A stretch of DNA of 64,000 nt, from contig SNWL01000006.1 in assembly GCA_004362315.1 (NCBI GenBank), positions 372,001-436,000 on the forward strand. Direction: 5' to 3'. Below the pieces are notes generated by a model. It saw nothing but the letters and a program-made list of their open reading frames with translations, made no database searches and had not been told where the DNA came from. Positions 1 to 8,928 of this stretch are shown here, piece by piece; positions within the stretch are counted from its first letter, which is position 1; every line of letters begins with the position of its first letter. The stretch comes from Mycobacterium sp. BK086 (GTDB lineage: Bacteria; Actinomycetota; Actinomycetes; Mycobacteriales; Mycobacteriaceae). The position numbers and the translations under genes are program-made.

Positions 1-655
1 CACCCTGTTGCGCCGAACAGAATCGCTGCGCAGGCGCGGCCAGGTGGGTACCGTCCGGCCCGAGCAGGCTGTCGGAAACCTGTGGAAGCCAGTCCGACTC
101 GGTGTCCAGTAGATGCGAGGTTGCCTCGGCCGTCTTCGTGATCGAGGCCGTCAAGGCGGCGGTGTCCACACCCAACAGATGCGCTTCGAGCGCCATCAAC
201 AATGCCAGCGTGTGCTGATAGCTACGGCATGCGACGCCGCCGTGCTCCACCTCCGCAGCCAATTCCACCACCGCATCGCATGATTCGGTGATCGGTGATC
301 CCGCGGTGTTGGTCAGCGCCACCGTTGTCGGTCCGGCGGGCAACCGGCGCAGCGCGTCCAGCGTCTCCACCGATCCGCCGCTCGCCGACGTCGCGATGAC
401 CAAAGTCCGCTCTCCCCAGGCCGGTAGCAGCGGCGTGGATGCGAGCTCCGAGGCGGCTACCAGCCCGCGCGCACGCATCCGCGCGGCCGCGACACCACCG
501 GCGTAGGCAGACGATCCCATGCCCAGCAGCACCACCCGCTCGGTGTCGGGCGGGACGACGGTCGCCCATGGGTTGTCCGCGCTGAGTCGGTCGGCGAGGC
601 GGCCCAGCACCTCGGGCTTTCGGACCAGGTCGCCGGCGAAGCGGTCAGGATCCAC
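1..655 (-). CDS. SIS-domain sugar isomerase-like protein (partial)
   Basis: The 3' part of this gene lies beyond the window, so only the N-terminal ~218 residues are visible. They carry a phosphosugar-binding SIS fold: VVLLGMGSSAYAGG near residues 37-50 and the serine-rich ATSASGGSVET loop near residue 90. SIS proteins of this size resemble the isomerase half of GlmS and bind amino-sugar phosphates. The GTG start lies inside the last codons of the upstream kinase gene (11-base overlap), so the two are probably translationally coupled. The pairing suggests that the kinase product, perhaps glucosamine 6-phosphate, is the substrate; that is inference. No glutaminase domain is seen at the N-terminus. 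Confidence 0.8.
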   Translation of the reverse strand, partial: MDPDRFAGDLVRKPEVLGRLADRLSADNPWATVVPPDTERVVLLGMGSSAYAGGVAAARMRARGLVAASELASTPLLPAWGERTLVIATSASGGSVETLDALRRLPAGPTTVALTNTAGSPITESCDAVVELAAEVEHGGVACRSYQHTLALLMALEAHLLGVDTAALTASITKTAEATSHLLDTESDWLPQVSDSLLGPDGTHLAAPAQRFCSAQQG

Positions 656-1862
656 CGGAATTCCTTTCCTCGAGCAGCATCGGCAGCGCGGCATCCGGAA
701 CGTACATCCAGCGCGGAAGATGTCGTGCTGCGTAGACGATCTCGCGCAACGCCTGCTGCAGCCGTAACGCCGCCAGTGGCGCGGCGTCGTAGAGTTCGCC
801 GTGGCCCAGCTCGGCCAGGCGAGCGGCGTAAGCCTGCAGAAAGGCCTGCCGGACAGTCTTTTCCACCGCGATCAGCGCCCCAGGGTCGACCTGGTGGTGA
901 CGGCGGGCCACGATCGCCGCGTGGGTCAGCGACTGAGTCAACCCCGCGACATCGACGACCGCTGGAATGGGGAGCGCACGCTCTTCGGCAGGCAGCACCG
1001 GATTGCCGTCGAAATCGGTGACCACGTAGCCGCCGTCGTGCCGCAGCACCTGGCCGACATGCAGGTCGCCGTGCCCCTCGATCACGGTGCTGCCCGCCAA
1101 TCCGCCGAGAGCGCCGAGGATCTGCTCGATCTGCTCACGCCGTTCGCGCAGCAGCGCCGAGGTTGCCGAATTGCTCAGCGCTTGAGCCTGATCCAGGGTC
1201 GCGAAAGCCGCCGAACACCAGCGGTCAGCGTCGGCCTGGGTGGCGATGGTGGCGGTCACCGACAGCGCGGAATGCAACTCGGCGATCACCACGCCGACCT
1301 CGGCGGCGGCCGCCACCGCCGGACCTGTTCGTGGTGGCGTCCGGTGGGCGGCTTCGGCGAGCAGGTCCACCGCCCACGTCCATCCGTCCACCGCATCGGG
1401 GAGGTACTCGTCGACGCTGACCACGAGCGTCTCGGGACCATCGGCGGGGCGCCAGGTGACCAGGCCCCACGGGGAAGGCATGTGCCGAAAACCGTTGGCA
1501 CGCAGCACTTCGATGCGATGCGGGGCCGGGTGTGGCCCCTCCTGCAGATGAGTGGCCCACTTGACCACCGCCGCATCGCCGACGATCACCGACTCGTTGG
1601 TCTGGTCGACCGTGATCGGCCGCTCGCCGAGGGCGCAGCGCGACGCCCACGAGTGCAGGGTGAACGAACCCACGGCCCGGGTCGCCGGCGCAGCGGTGAG
1701 CAGTTTCAGCAGCGACTCGCCGACGCCGTCGCCGGGGCGTGCGCGCCGCCACCGGCCGTCCGGATCACACACCTGGGGCAGTGCGGCCAGACCGTCGGTA
1801 CCGGCGATCACCGAAAGTCGTTTTCCGGCATCGAGATCCAGTGAATCGCATTCACGACCCAC
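645..1862 (-). CDS. Maltokinase-fold aminosugar kinase, probable glucosamine kinase
   Basis: This 405-residue protein has the aminoglycoside-phosphotransferase/maltokinase architecture. An N-terminal cap (about 1-90) is followed by an ATP-site lysine in VVKW (K101), the catalytic loop HGDLHVGQ (264-271), the metal-binding DFD (283-285) and a C-terminal YAARHLPRWMYVP segment (377-389). Maltokinase (Mak/Pep2) and the actinobacterial glucosamine kinases share this fold. The glucosamine kinases are known to sit beside SIS-domain sugar isomerases, as here, and no treS or glgE is adjacent, so glucosamine kinase is preferred over maltokinase. The GTG start lies 4 bases after the stop of the glycosyltransferase gene, indicating an operon. 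Substrate identity is inferred from context only. Confidence 0.72.
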   Translation of the reverse strand: MGRECDSLDLDAGKRLSVIAGTDGLAALPQVCDPDGRWRRARPGDGVGESLLKLLTAAPATRAVGSFTLHSWASRCALGERPITVDQTNESVIVGDAAVVKWATHLQEGPHPAPHRIEVLRANGFRHMPSPWGLVTWRPADGPETLVVSVDEYLPDAVDGWTWAVDLLAEAAHRTPPRTGPAVAAAAEVGVVIAELHSALSVTATIATQADADRWCSAAFATLDQAQALSNSATSALLRERREQIEQILGALGGLAGSTVIEGHGDLHVGQVLRHDGGYVVTDFDGNPVLPAEERALPIPAVVDVAGLTQSLTHAAIVARRHHQVDPGALIAVEKTVRQAFLQAYAARLAELGHGELYDAAPLAALRLQQALREIVYAARHLPRWMYVPDAALPMLLEERNSGGS

Positions 1863-1866
1863 CGGG

Positions 1867-3174
1867 TCATCGGCTTCGATGCCGACCCACCTGTTCGATC
1901 ACGTCGGCACCCGTCCGCAGGCCGTCGCGGGCGCGGATCGCAGCACCGATCTCGGTGAGGCGCGCCCGCAGGGCACTGTCCGACAGGATCGTGTCCACCG
2001 CGCTGGTGAGCTGACCGTCGGTGAAACCATAGGTGTCCAGCCGCACACCGTAATCGAGTTCGTCGATCCGCTGGGCATTCTCGTACTGATCCCAGAACAA
2101 CGGCAGCACGATCAACGGCTTGCCGAAGTGCAGCGTTTCGGTCACGGTGTTGTTCCCACCGTGGGAGATGACCAGGTCGACCTGCGGGATGATCTTGGTC
2201 TGCGGCAGCATCTGCTCACCGACCATGTTGTCGGCAAGAGTGATTCGGTCCGCTTGCGGGCCTTTACTGACGATGAACCTGTGTTTGGTGGTGCCCAGCA
2301 CATCGACCAGCCGTTGCATGAGTCCGACGTCGGCACCGCCCAACGATCCTAGCGAGAGATAGATCAGCGCGCTGTCCGCCGGACGGTGGGCAACCTGTTG
2401 TGGAACAACGTATTCCGCGTCGGTTTCGCGCACACTGGAGTCCATTCGTGTCCAGCTGGTATCCAGCGGGCGCACGTCGACATAGTCGGCCTCAGCCGGA
2501 TACACGTACAGGTTGGCGGCATTGTCACGGGGCATGAACTCCAGATCCGGCAGCGGATCGGCGCCCTGGTGCTGGACCCAGTCGTTGAATTCGGTCCACA
2601 TCGCCCGGTGGGTGCGATCGAACTCGGCCCGGTAGGCGTCCCATTGCGAACGGTCGGCGCTGGGCAATCCGGAAAAAGGCGGCGGGACGTCAGGACCCGG
2701 TATCTCGAGCGGGCTGCACGACACGATCCGCACGAACGGCGTTCCCCCACTGACCAACGCGGGAAAAAGCACAACGTTGTCTTCGACGATGACGTCGGGT
2801 CGGTGGTGGGCGACGATCTCGCGCAGCCGGGGCTCGGCGTACTTCGCGCCGTCGACGAGAGCCTGATAGGTCGGTTGGATGAAGGTCTCGAGTTGTTCGA
2901 TCGTCGGCTTGCGGAACTCCGGCGCGGTTTCGGCGATGAAGTCGGTCCAGAACTTGCCAGGATCCTCATCGGCGGCACCCTCGGCAGGCTCGGCCAGATC
3001 GACCAACTCTTCGACGAAGCCGAGTGGGGCCAGCTTGCCCGCCCACGAGCTCTCCGCGGCGAACACAATCCGGTGGCCGCGATCTCGCAGAATCGCGGCC
3101 AGGCCGATGCACTGATTCGTTGGCCCGTAGGCCGATTCCGGCCAGAACATGATCGTCAGCGCATCAGCGGCCAT
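1867..3174 (-). CDS. MGT-type glycosyltransferase (GT-B, UDP-glycosyltransferase-like)
   Basis: A 435-residue GT-B enzyme. The N-terminal half begins with a typical acceptor-domain start (IMFWPESAYGPTN, GLAAILRDRGH). The C-terminal half has the sugar-nucleotide binding signature ISHGGNNTVTE followed by GKPLIVLPLFWDQYENAQR, typical of the macrolide/UDP-glucosyl transferase family. It probably glycosylates a small lipid or secondary metabolite in the cytoplasm; donor and acceptor are unknown. The ATG at 3174 is preferred over an in-frame GTG at 3207 because a GAAGGGA ribosome-binding site lies just upstream. It sits 36 bases behind the acyltransferase gene and 4 bases ahead of the kinase gene, so the four leftward genes look co-transcribed. 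Confidence 0.82.
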   Translation of the reverse strand: MAADALTIMFWPESAYGPTNQCIGLAAILRDRGHRIVFAAESSWAGKLAPLGFVEELVDLAEPAEGAADEDPGKFWTDFIAETAPEFRKPTIEQLETFIQPTYQALVDGAKYAEPRLREIVAHHRPDVIVEDNVVLFPALVSGGTPFVRIVSCSPLEIPGPDVPPPFSGLPSADRSQWDAYRAEFDRTHRAMWTEFNDWVQHQGADPLPDLEFMPRDNAANLYVYPAEADYVDVRPLDTSWTRMDSSVRETDAEYVVPQQVAHRPADSALIYLSLGSLGGADVGLMQRLVDVLGTTKHRFIVSKGPQADRITLADNMVGEQMLPQTKIIPQVDLVISHGGNNTVTETLHFGKPLIVLPLFWDQYENAQRIDELDYGVRLDTYGFTDGQLTSAVDTILSDSALRARLTEIGAAIRARDGLRTGADVIEQVGRHRSR

Positions 3175-3210
3175 TGTGGTCCCTTCGGACTCGAGCGGGC
3201 AGGACACCCA

Positions 3211-4386
3211 TCATCGCGCGATCACGGGCTCGGGCACATCGCTGACCGAACTGTCCAGGGGCGGCACCGCTTTCTGCCGATACTCCCAGCGTCGCAGAGC
3301 ATTCCGGCAGGGCGACTCGATCAAGGCGTAGCTGACCGCCGCCATGGCGAAGCCCAGGACCGTCGTCAGCACCAGCATCACGATGAGGTTGCCGTTGAAC
3401 ATGAACTTGCCGACCATCGGGAAGACCATCACCAGCGCGGCCAGATGCCAGACGAACAGCCCGTAGGACCAGCGGCCCAGCGTGACCATGAACCTGCTCC
3501 CCAGAATCGGGTGCGGCGTGTCGGGGCGATCGAGGACCAGCGGCGCGAGCAGCGCACCGGCGACGATGGCTCCCATCGAAGTGCGGATCACGAACTGCCC
3601 CAACGTCGCGGGAACCAGATCCTTCGGCCCGGCAAGCGGTGAAGCCGAGATCAGGTAGGCCACCAAGGCGATACTCGTGATGGCCCAACGATTCCGGGCC
3701 AATGCGTGCATCCTGCCGACCGGACTGACCGTCCACTCCGCAAGAAGCATGCCCGCGGCGAACCAGGACGCGTAGGCCGGCGGCCAGTTCAGGAAATTCA
3801 CGCCCTGCATGGTGTGAATCGGAAGCAGGCCCCAGCCCAGACTGGCCAGCGCCACCGCCGCGATCACCGGAATCCGGGCCCGCACCGGAAGCCTGCGCGC
3901 CAGGAACGCCAGGATCGGCAGCGCGAGATAGAAGCTCACCTCCACCGACAGGCTCCACATCTGGGTGAGCCCGGCGGTCAGGGTCAGCGGCACGTACACC
4001 TGCGTCAGCGTGAGGTTGGCCCACCACACCGTCCAGCTGGCGTGGTTGGCCTCTGGTAGCAGCGTCAGGATGACGACGACGGCCACCACATAGCCGGGCA
4101 TGATGCGCACCAGCCGCGAGCGCAGGTAGTGGCCGGTCGGCGGCCGCTTGCGCAGTCCGCGGGCGGCGGCCGCGTGACCGCGCCACAGCAGGAAGCCCGA
4201 GAGCGCGAAGAACACCGCGACGGCCAAGTCGAAGCGATGCAGCAGGCGGCCCACGACCTCGCCGGATGTGCCGGTCTGGAACGCGACGTGGGTGAGGACC
4301 ACCCCCATGGCCGCACACGCGCGCATGCCTTCCACAGCGGGCAGGAAGCTGCGGGTGCCGCCGACCTGCTCCGCCTCCTCTGCCAT
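3211..4386 (-). CDS. Membrane acyltransferase, family 3 (TmaT/Rv0228-like)
   Basis: A 391-residue polytopic membrane protein of the OafA/YrhL acyltransferase-3 family. It starts with the family pattern FLPAVEGMRACAA, has the conserved histidine in VLTH (H33), continues with VFFALSGFLLWR, and has about ten hydrophobic helices. Its position next to a DUF3068 gene and an Rv0226c-like gene matches Rv0228. The corynebacterial orthologue, TmaT, acetylates trehalose monomycolate, which helps its MmpL-mediated export. A role in TMM acetylation is therefore likely from synteny and family, though unproven here. It is divergent from the DUF3068 gene and heads the leftward operon. Confidence 0.82.
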   Translation of the reverse strand: MAEEAEQVGGTRSFLPAVEGMRACAAMGVVLTHVAFQTGTSGEVVGRLLHRFDLAVAVFFALSGFLLWRGHAAAARGLRKRPPTGHYLRSRLVRIMPGYVVAVVVILTLLPEANHASWTVWWANLTLTQVYVPLTLTAGLTQMWSLSVEVSFYLALPILAFLARRLPVRARIPVIAAVALASLGWGLLPIHTMQGVNFLNWPPAYASWFAAGMLLAEWTVSPVGRMHALARNRWAITSIALVAYLISASPLAGPKDLVPATLGQFVIRTSMGAIVAGALLAPLVLDRPDTPHPILGSRFMVTLGRWSYGLFVWHLAALVMVFPMVGKFMFNGNLIVMLVLTTVLGFAMAAVSYALIESPCRNALRRWEYRQKAVPPLDSSVSDVPEPVIAR

Positions 4387-4568
4387 GGCTGCCAGTGTGC
4401 TCTCCCATACTGGTTGCCCGCGAAAGTGGGTACACCTGGGCTAACCGTGCCAGTGGCGATGACCTCCTAATCTGCCAGTGCCTTGGCCTCTGCTGTTAGG
4501 GTCAGACACGTTTGCTTCGCCGTCAGGCGGTGTAGAGCACGATCGGGAGCGAGGGAGGCCACGGCAGC

Positions 4569-5768
4569 GTGAATCGCGCGGGCATGTTGCGTATCACGGC
4601 GTACGGCATCATCGGGCTCGGAGCCGCCCTGCTGATCGCGGCGCTGCTGTTGTCGACTTACACCTCCGGCAAGATCAAGAAGATTCCGCTCGATATCGAC
4701 GAGACCTTGGTCAGCGACGGAACCGGAAGCGCGCTGGACCCGTCGTCGCTGACGGGTGAGAAGTTCATCGTCGACAAGAACGTGCCCCTGGTATCCCAGC
4801 AGCAGATCACCGTCGAGTCGCCGGCCAACGCCGACGTCGTGACGTTGCAGGTCGGCACCAGCGTGCGGCGCAGCGACAAGCAACAGGACAACGGTCTGTT
4901 GCTTGCCATGGTCGACACCGTGACGGTGAACCGCAGCACGGCTTTGGCGGTGTCGGATGACACCCACCCGGGTGGCTCGGTGCAGAAGCCGCGCACGATC
5001 GAAGACACCAAGCCGCCGACGAACATTGCGCTGCCCCACGAGGGCCTGGCCTACCGCTTCCCCTTCGGCACCGAAAAGAAGACGTATCCCTACTTCGACC
5101 CGATCGCGCAGAAGGCGTTCGACGCCAACTACGACGGCCAAGAGGACGTCAACGGGCTGACGACCTACCGGTTCACCCAGAACGTCGGCTACGACGCCGA
5201 CGGCAAGCTGGTCGATCCGATCAAGTACGCCTCCCTGTACGACAAGAACGAGGACGGCGAGGTGACCGCGCGGGCCGAGCTGTGGGGCCTGCCCGGACCG
5301 CCCGAAGAACCGATCACTATGACCCGCTACTACGCCGCACAGCGGACGTTCTGGGTCGATCCGGTCACCGGCGTCATCGTCAAGTCGACCGAGCACGCGA
5401 ACCACTACTACGCCCGCGACGCGGTGCGCCCGGAGATGGAGCTGGCCGACTACAAGGTCACCTCAACCGAGCAGACCATCGAATCGCGAGTGGCGACGGC
5501 CCGTGACGAGCGCGACCGGGTGGGGCTGTGGTCGCGGGTGCTGCCGATCAGCTTCACCGCGGCCGGCCTGGTGGCACTGGTCGGCGGCGTGCTTCTGGGA
5601 ACGTTCAGCGTGCGCGCGGAGTCCGCCCTGATCGACCCGGGCCTGGACACCGCGGATCACGGGTTCTTCGGCAAGGATGAAACCGGGCCGATGCCCGCCG
5701 CCGAGGCGCAGACCGAGAAGCTGCCCGCGGCGAGACCGGATCTGGAGCCTCCGCCGCCCCAGCGGTGA
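4569..5768 (+). CDS. DUF3068 family membrane-anchored protein (Rv0227c-like)
   Basis: A 399-residue protein with one N-terminal transmembrane helix (about 9-31), a large extracytoplasmic beta-rich domain, a second helix (about 324-347) and a short acidic, proline-rich cytoplasmic tail. This is the layout of the DUF3068 family, which is conserved in mycolic-acid bacteria; family databases have associated it with PorA porins. The gene lies in the conserved TMM-export cluster and its stop overlaps the next start (GTGA), so the two are translationally coupled. The GTG start has GGGAGG ten bases upstream; an ATG 15 bases further in is a possible alternative. Molecular function is unknown. Confidence 0.85.
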   Translation: MNRAGMLRITAYGIIGLGAALLIAALLLSTYTSGKIKKIPLDIDETLVSDGTGSALDPSSLTGEKFIVDKNVPLVSQQQITVESPANADVVTLQVGTSVRRSDKQQDNGLLLAMVDTVTVNRSTALAVSDDTHPGGSVQKPRTIEDTKPPTNIALPHEGLAYRFPFGTEKKTYPYFDPIAQKAFDANYDGQEDVNGLTTYRFTQNVGYDADGKLVDPIKYASLYDKNEDGEVTARAELWGLPGPPEEPITMTRYYAAQRTFWVDPVTGVIVKSTEHANHYYARDAVRPEMELADYKVTSTEQTIESRVATARDERDRVGLWSRVLPISFTAAGLVALVGGVLLGTFSVRAESALIDPGLDTADHGFFGKDETGPMPAAEAQTEKLPAARPDLEPPPPQR

Positions 5769-7498
5769 TCTCTCCCGTGATCCAGGCACGCCCTGCGCTC
5801 CGGTGGGTGGTGCCGGGATACGCCCTCCTGCTGGCGCTGGTGGTGACCGCACCCCTGCTCGCCCCCGGATATCTACTGCTGCGCGACGCGGTCTCGACGC
5901 CGCGGTCGTACCTGTCGGATAGCGCACTTGGTCTGGGTGAGTCGGCGCCGCGGGCGGTGCCGCAAGATTTCCTGATCGCCGTGGTCTCACCCGTCCTCGA
6001 CGGCGGGTTGCTGGTCAAGCTACTGCTGATCGCCGGGATCGTCCTGGCCGGTTGGGGGGCCGGCCGCTTGGCGAGCCTGCTGGTCCCGGACGCCGGGCTG
6101 GCCGGCCAACTGGTGGCGACCACGCTCGCGGTGTGGAATCCCTACGTCGCCGAGCGGCTGCTGCAGGGCCACTGGAGCCTGCTCGTCGGGTACGGCGCCT
6201 TGCCGTGGGTGGCCGCCGCGGTGCTCAGGCTGCGCGACGACTCCGCGCCGGCGTGGGCGCGCTGGGCGACGGCCGTGTTCTGGATCGCGCTGGCCGGGCT
6301 GACGCCGACGGGTCTGTTACTGGCCGCCGTGGTGGCGCTGGTCTGTGTTGCGGCACCCGGCGACGGGGTGTCCCGGCTGCGGTGTGCGATCGGAGTGCTG
6401 ATCGCTTCGGTGCTTGCCGCGTCGCCGTGGCTCACCGCCTCGGCCCTGGGCGACGCGCTTGACTCGACTCCGTCCTCGGGGATCGCCGCGTTCGCGGCCC
6501 GCGCCGAACCGGGTCTCGGCACGCTGGGCAGTCTGGCCGGTCTCGGCGGGATCTGGAACGCCGAGGCCGTTCCGCCTTCTCGCACAACGCTATTGGCCCT
6601 GTTGGCCACGGCGGTATTGCTGGCCGTGGTGGTTGCGGGACTGCCGACGGTGCTGCGCCGCCGGTCCGCGGTGCCGCTGTTGGTCTTGGCCGCGGTCAGC
6701 GTGCTGCTGCCCGCGGCGGCGGCCACCGGTCCCGGGTTGTCGGTGCTGCGGGCGGTGGTCGAGGCGGCACCGGGCGTGGGGGTGCTGCGCGACGGGCAGA
6801 AGTGGGTGGCGCTGGCGATGCCGGGCTACGCGGTCGCGGGGGCCGCCTCGGTGCTGACGTTGCGACGGTGGCTGCGCCCGGGGGTCACCGCGATGCTGTG
6901 TGCGGTCGCGCTGATCGCCGTCCTGCCGGACCTGGCTTTCGGCGCTTGGGGCAAGGTCACGTCGGTGCAATACCCCCCGGGATGGTCGGCGGTGGCCGGG
7001 ATCGTCAACGGGGCACCGGCGGATGTGGCGGTGCTGCCCGCCGACAGCATGCGGCAATTCGGGTGGTCCGGCCCGGCGCCGGTGCTCGATCCGTTGCCGC
7101 GCTGGGTCCGTGCCGAGGTGCTGGCCACCGGTGACCTGACCATCTCGGGCCAGTCGGTACCCGGCGAGGGCGGCCGCGCGCGCGAGGTGCAGCGCACGCT
7201 GCTGGCGGGCGGGCCTGGCCAGGCGCTGGCGGACGCGGGAATCGGGTGGGTGGTCGTGGAGTCCGGCAGCGCGGGAGAGATGGGCGACGCGCAGCGGACC
7301 CTTCAGAATCTGCCGGTGGCCTATCGCGACGGCGACCTGACGCTCTATCGCGTGGGCGGGTCGAGTCAGGCTGCGCCGCAAGGGAAACGGACGCTGGCCG
7401 TGGTCGCCCACCTGGTGTGGCTCACCCTGCTGATCGGGGCCGGGATTTTGGCTCTGGCGGGCCGACGAACCAAAGATGTACCATCTGGTACATGTTGA
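5765..7498 (+). CDS. Large polytopic membrane protein (Rv0226c-like)
   Basis: A 577-residue integral membrane protein rich in Leu, Ala and Val with about a dozen hydrophobic segments, a soluble stretch near residues 400-520 and a last transmembrane helix near the C-terminus. Gene order and composition match Rv0226c, a conserved member of the TMM-export cluster with no assigned activity. Its topology would suit a GT-C-like or transporter fold, but I see no diagnostic motif. The start overlaps the upstream stop by four bases. The 3' end overlaps the ATG of the SRPBCC gene and carries that gene's operator-like palindrome (7476-7493) inside its coding sequence. Confidence 0.78.
   Translation: MISPVIQARPALRWVVPGYALLLALVVTAPLLAPGYLLLRDAVSTPRSYLSDSALGLGESAPRAVPQDFLIAVVSPVLDGGLLVKLLLIAGIVLAGWGAGRLASLLVPDAGLAGQLVATTLAVWNPYVAERLLQGHWSLLVGYGALPWVAAAVLRLRDDSAPAWARWATAVFWIALAGLTPTGLLLAAVVALVCVAAPGDGVSRLRCAIGVLIASVLAASPWLTASALGDALDSTPSSGIAAFAARAEPGLGTLGSLAGLGGIWNAEAVPPSRTTLLALLATAVLLAVVVAGLPTVLRRRSAVPLLVLAAVSVLLPAAAATGPGLSVLRAVVEAAPGVGVLRDGQKWVALAMPGYAVAGAASVLTLRRWLRPGVTAMLCAVALIAVLPDLAFGAWGKVTSVQYPPGWSAVAGIVNGAPADVAVLPADSMRQFGWSGPAPVLDPLPRWVRAEVLATGDLTISGQSVPGEGGRAREVQRTLLAGGPGQALADAGIGWVVVESGSAGEMGDAQRTLQNLPVAYRDGDLTLYRVGGSSQAAPQGKRTLAVVAHLVWLTLLIGAGILALAGRRTKDVPSGTC
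7476..7493. promoter_or_regulatory. Perfect 18-bp palindrome, probable TetR operator, over a leaderless promoter
   Basis: ATGTACCA-TC-TGGTACAT is a perfect 8-bp inverted repeat with a 2-base centre. It contains a TANNNT -10 element (TACCAT, 7479-7484) exactly seven bases before the ATG of the SRPBCC gene at 7492. The second arm ends within that ATG. A repressor bound here would block initiation; the TetR-family gene at 7922 is the obvious candidate. The symmetry is seen directly; operator function is inferred. Confidence 0.7.
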
Positions 7499-7938
7499 GC
7501 TCCAGCAGCGTCGCCATCGACGCACCCGTGGACGTGGTGTGGGGCGTGTTCACCGATGTCGAGAAGTGGCCGGAGTGGACCGCGTCGGTCACCCGGTTGA
7601 CCGGCCTGGACGGGCCGCAGATCGCGGTCGGCCGCCGCTTCGAGATCAAGCAACCGCGCATGCCCAAGCTCGTCTGGACCGTCACCGACGTCGACCCGGG
7701 CGCGTCGTGGACCTGGGTGCAACGCTCTCCCGGCGGGCGAACGTCGGCGCGACACCTGGTATCAGCGGCCAACGGCGGTGGCACCCTGGTGCGTCAGGAA
7801 CTCGTGCAGGGCGGACCCCTCGGATCTTTGGTGGGCGTGCTGATGCGGGGGATGACGCAGCGGTACCTCGCGATGGAGGCGCAGGGACTGAAGGCGCGTA
7901 GCGAAGGTCTGTGGAAGCTTCGTGGTTCGAACGCCTGA
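7492..7938 (+). CDS. SRPBCC (START/polyketide-cyclase-like) family protein
   Basis: A 148-residue single-domain protein with the helix-grip START pattern: SVAIDAPVDVVWGVFTDVEKWPEW at the N-terminus (quoted pieces AIDAPVDVVW and DVEKWPEW), then beta strands, and a long C-terminal helix (GMTQRYLAMEAQGLKA). Such proteins bind hydrophobic ligands and are often encoded beside TetR regulators. The ATG at 7492 is chosen because the domain begins there and a -10 hexamer lies seven bases upstream, consistent with leaderless translation. It overlaps the upstream gene by 7 bases and the downstream TetR gene by 17, so SRPBCC and TetR are probably co-transcribed and autoregulated. Confidence 0.82.
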   Translation: MLSSSSVAIDAPVDVVWGVFTDVEKWPEWTASVTRLTGLDGPQIAVGRRFEIKQPRMPKLVWTVTDVDPGASWTWVQRSPGGRTSARHLVSAANGGGTLVRQELVQGGPLGSLVGVLMRGMTQRYLAMEAQGLKARSEGLWKLRGSNA

Positions 7939-8467
7939 CCTCGCTCGGCGCCGCGAGCTGCTCGACGCACTGGTACGCGAGTGCGCAGAAAGCGGGGTCG
8001 GCGGGCGCTCGTTGCGCGAACTGGCCGAAGCGATCGGTACCAGTCATCGAATGCTGTTGCACCACTTCGGTTCCCGCGAAGATCTTCTACTCGCCGTGGT
8101 GGACGATGTCGAGCGTCAGCAGATGACGCTGCTTCAGGAGCTGCCGCCGGACACCGGTTTCGCCGCGATGTGGGCGCACCTGCGCCGCCCGGAGCTACGT
8201 GGGCTGGAGCGGCTGTTCTTCGAGTGCTATTCCCGTGGTGTGCAAGGCGAATCGCCGTTCACCGCCATGTTGCCCAGTGCTGTCGATGACTGGCTTGCGT
8301 TGGCGCAGACCGACCCCGCCACGGATCCCGCGCTGGCTCGCCTCGGGTTGTCGGTCATGCGCGGCCTGCTGCTCGATCTGGTCGGGACCGACGACGAGGC
8401 CGGCGTGGACGCTGCCGCACGGCGCTTCATCACATTGCTCGGCGCCCGTGAGAACGGTTCTGATTAG
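7922..8467 (+). CDS. TetR/AcrR family transcriptional regulator
   Basis: A 181-residue regulator with an N-terminal TetR helix-turn-helix (SLRELAEAIGTSHRMLLHHF, about residues 29-48, followed by GSREDLLLAVV) and an all-helical ligand domain. The GTG start lies inside the end of the SRPBCC gene. It likely represses its own operon through the palindrome at 7476-7493. The inducer may be the same hydrophobic ligand bound by the SRPBCC protein, but nothing in the sequence tests that. It converges with the next gene with a 4-base overlap. Confidence 0.85.
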   Translation: MVRTPDLARRRELLDALVRECAESGVGGRSLRELAEAIGTSHRMLLHHFGSREDLLLAVVDDVERQQMTLLQELPPDTGFAAMWAHLRRPELRGLERLFFECYSRGVQGESPFTAMLPSAVDDWLALAQTDPATDPALARLGLSVMRGLLLDLVGTDDEAGVDAAARRFITLLGARENGSD

Positions 8468-8928
8468 CCAGTTTTGGGGGCCATTGGACCGAGCTGCGTG
8501 AGGATGTGCGAGATCAGCTCGTCCTGCTTCGTCAGGTGATCCTGGATCATCGCCGCCTCCTTCAACACCGCTTCGGCGTCCTTGTACGTCTCGTCGGCGC
8601 GGGTGTCAGACGCCTTGGCCTGAATATTCTGACCGACGATGATGATCGGCAGCAGCACCAGCTGTAGGAAGCTGCTGGACAACCACACGACTACGAAGTA
8701 CGTGCCCTGCTTGATGGCGTCGGGCAATGCGAACAAGGCCAGCAGCGTGAAAAGGTAAGCGGTCCACATGGTGCCGACCACGACCGTGATCCTCAAGCCG
8801 AACTTCGCGTTGAAGCGGACCAGCCAGTTGTCGTGGTCGATGCCGCGGATGTGGGCCACCTTCACTGGTTTCTTGGCCGCGAGTTCCGCGGCCCGGGGAT
8901 GGCGGACGTACTCATAGATATTCGACAT
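8464..8928 (-). CDS. DUF1003-like small membrane protein
   Basis: A 154-residue protein with two closely spaced transmembrane helices (about 51-70 and 78-98) and then a charged, probably coiled-coil tail. After the second helix comes LPIIIVGQNIQAKASDTRAD, which fits the DUF1003 pattern of a Gln-Asn pair followed by an acidic/basic helix. Function is unknown for this family. It stands alone on the minus strand and converges with the TetR gene. Confidence 0.6.
   Translation of the reverse strand: MSNIYEYVRHPRAAELAAKKPVKVAHIRGIDHDNWLVRFNAKFGLRITVVVGTMWTAYLFTLLALFALPDAIKQGTYFVVVWLSSSFLQLVLLPIIIVGQNIQAKASDTRADETYKDAEAVLKEAAMIQDHLTKQDELISHILTQLGPMAPKTG

Noticed and set aside
645-1862. Trehalose-pathway maltokinase (mak)
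   Set aside because: The fold fits, but treS/glgB/glgE neighbours are missing and a SIS isomerase is coupled, which favours an aminosugar kinase.
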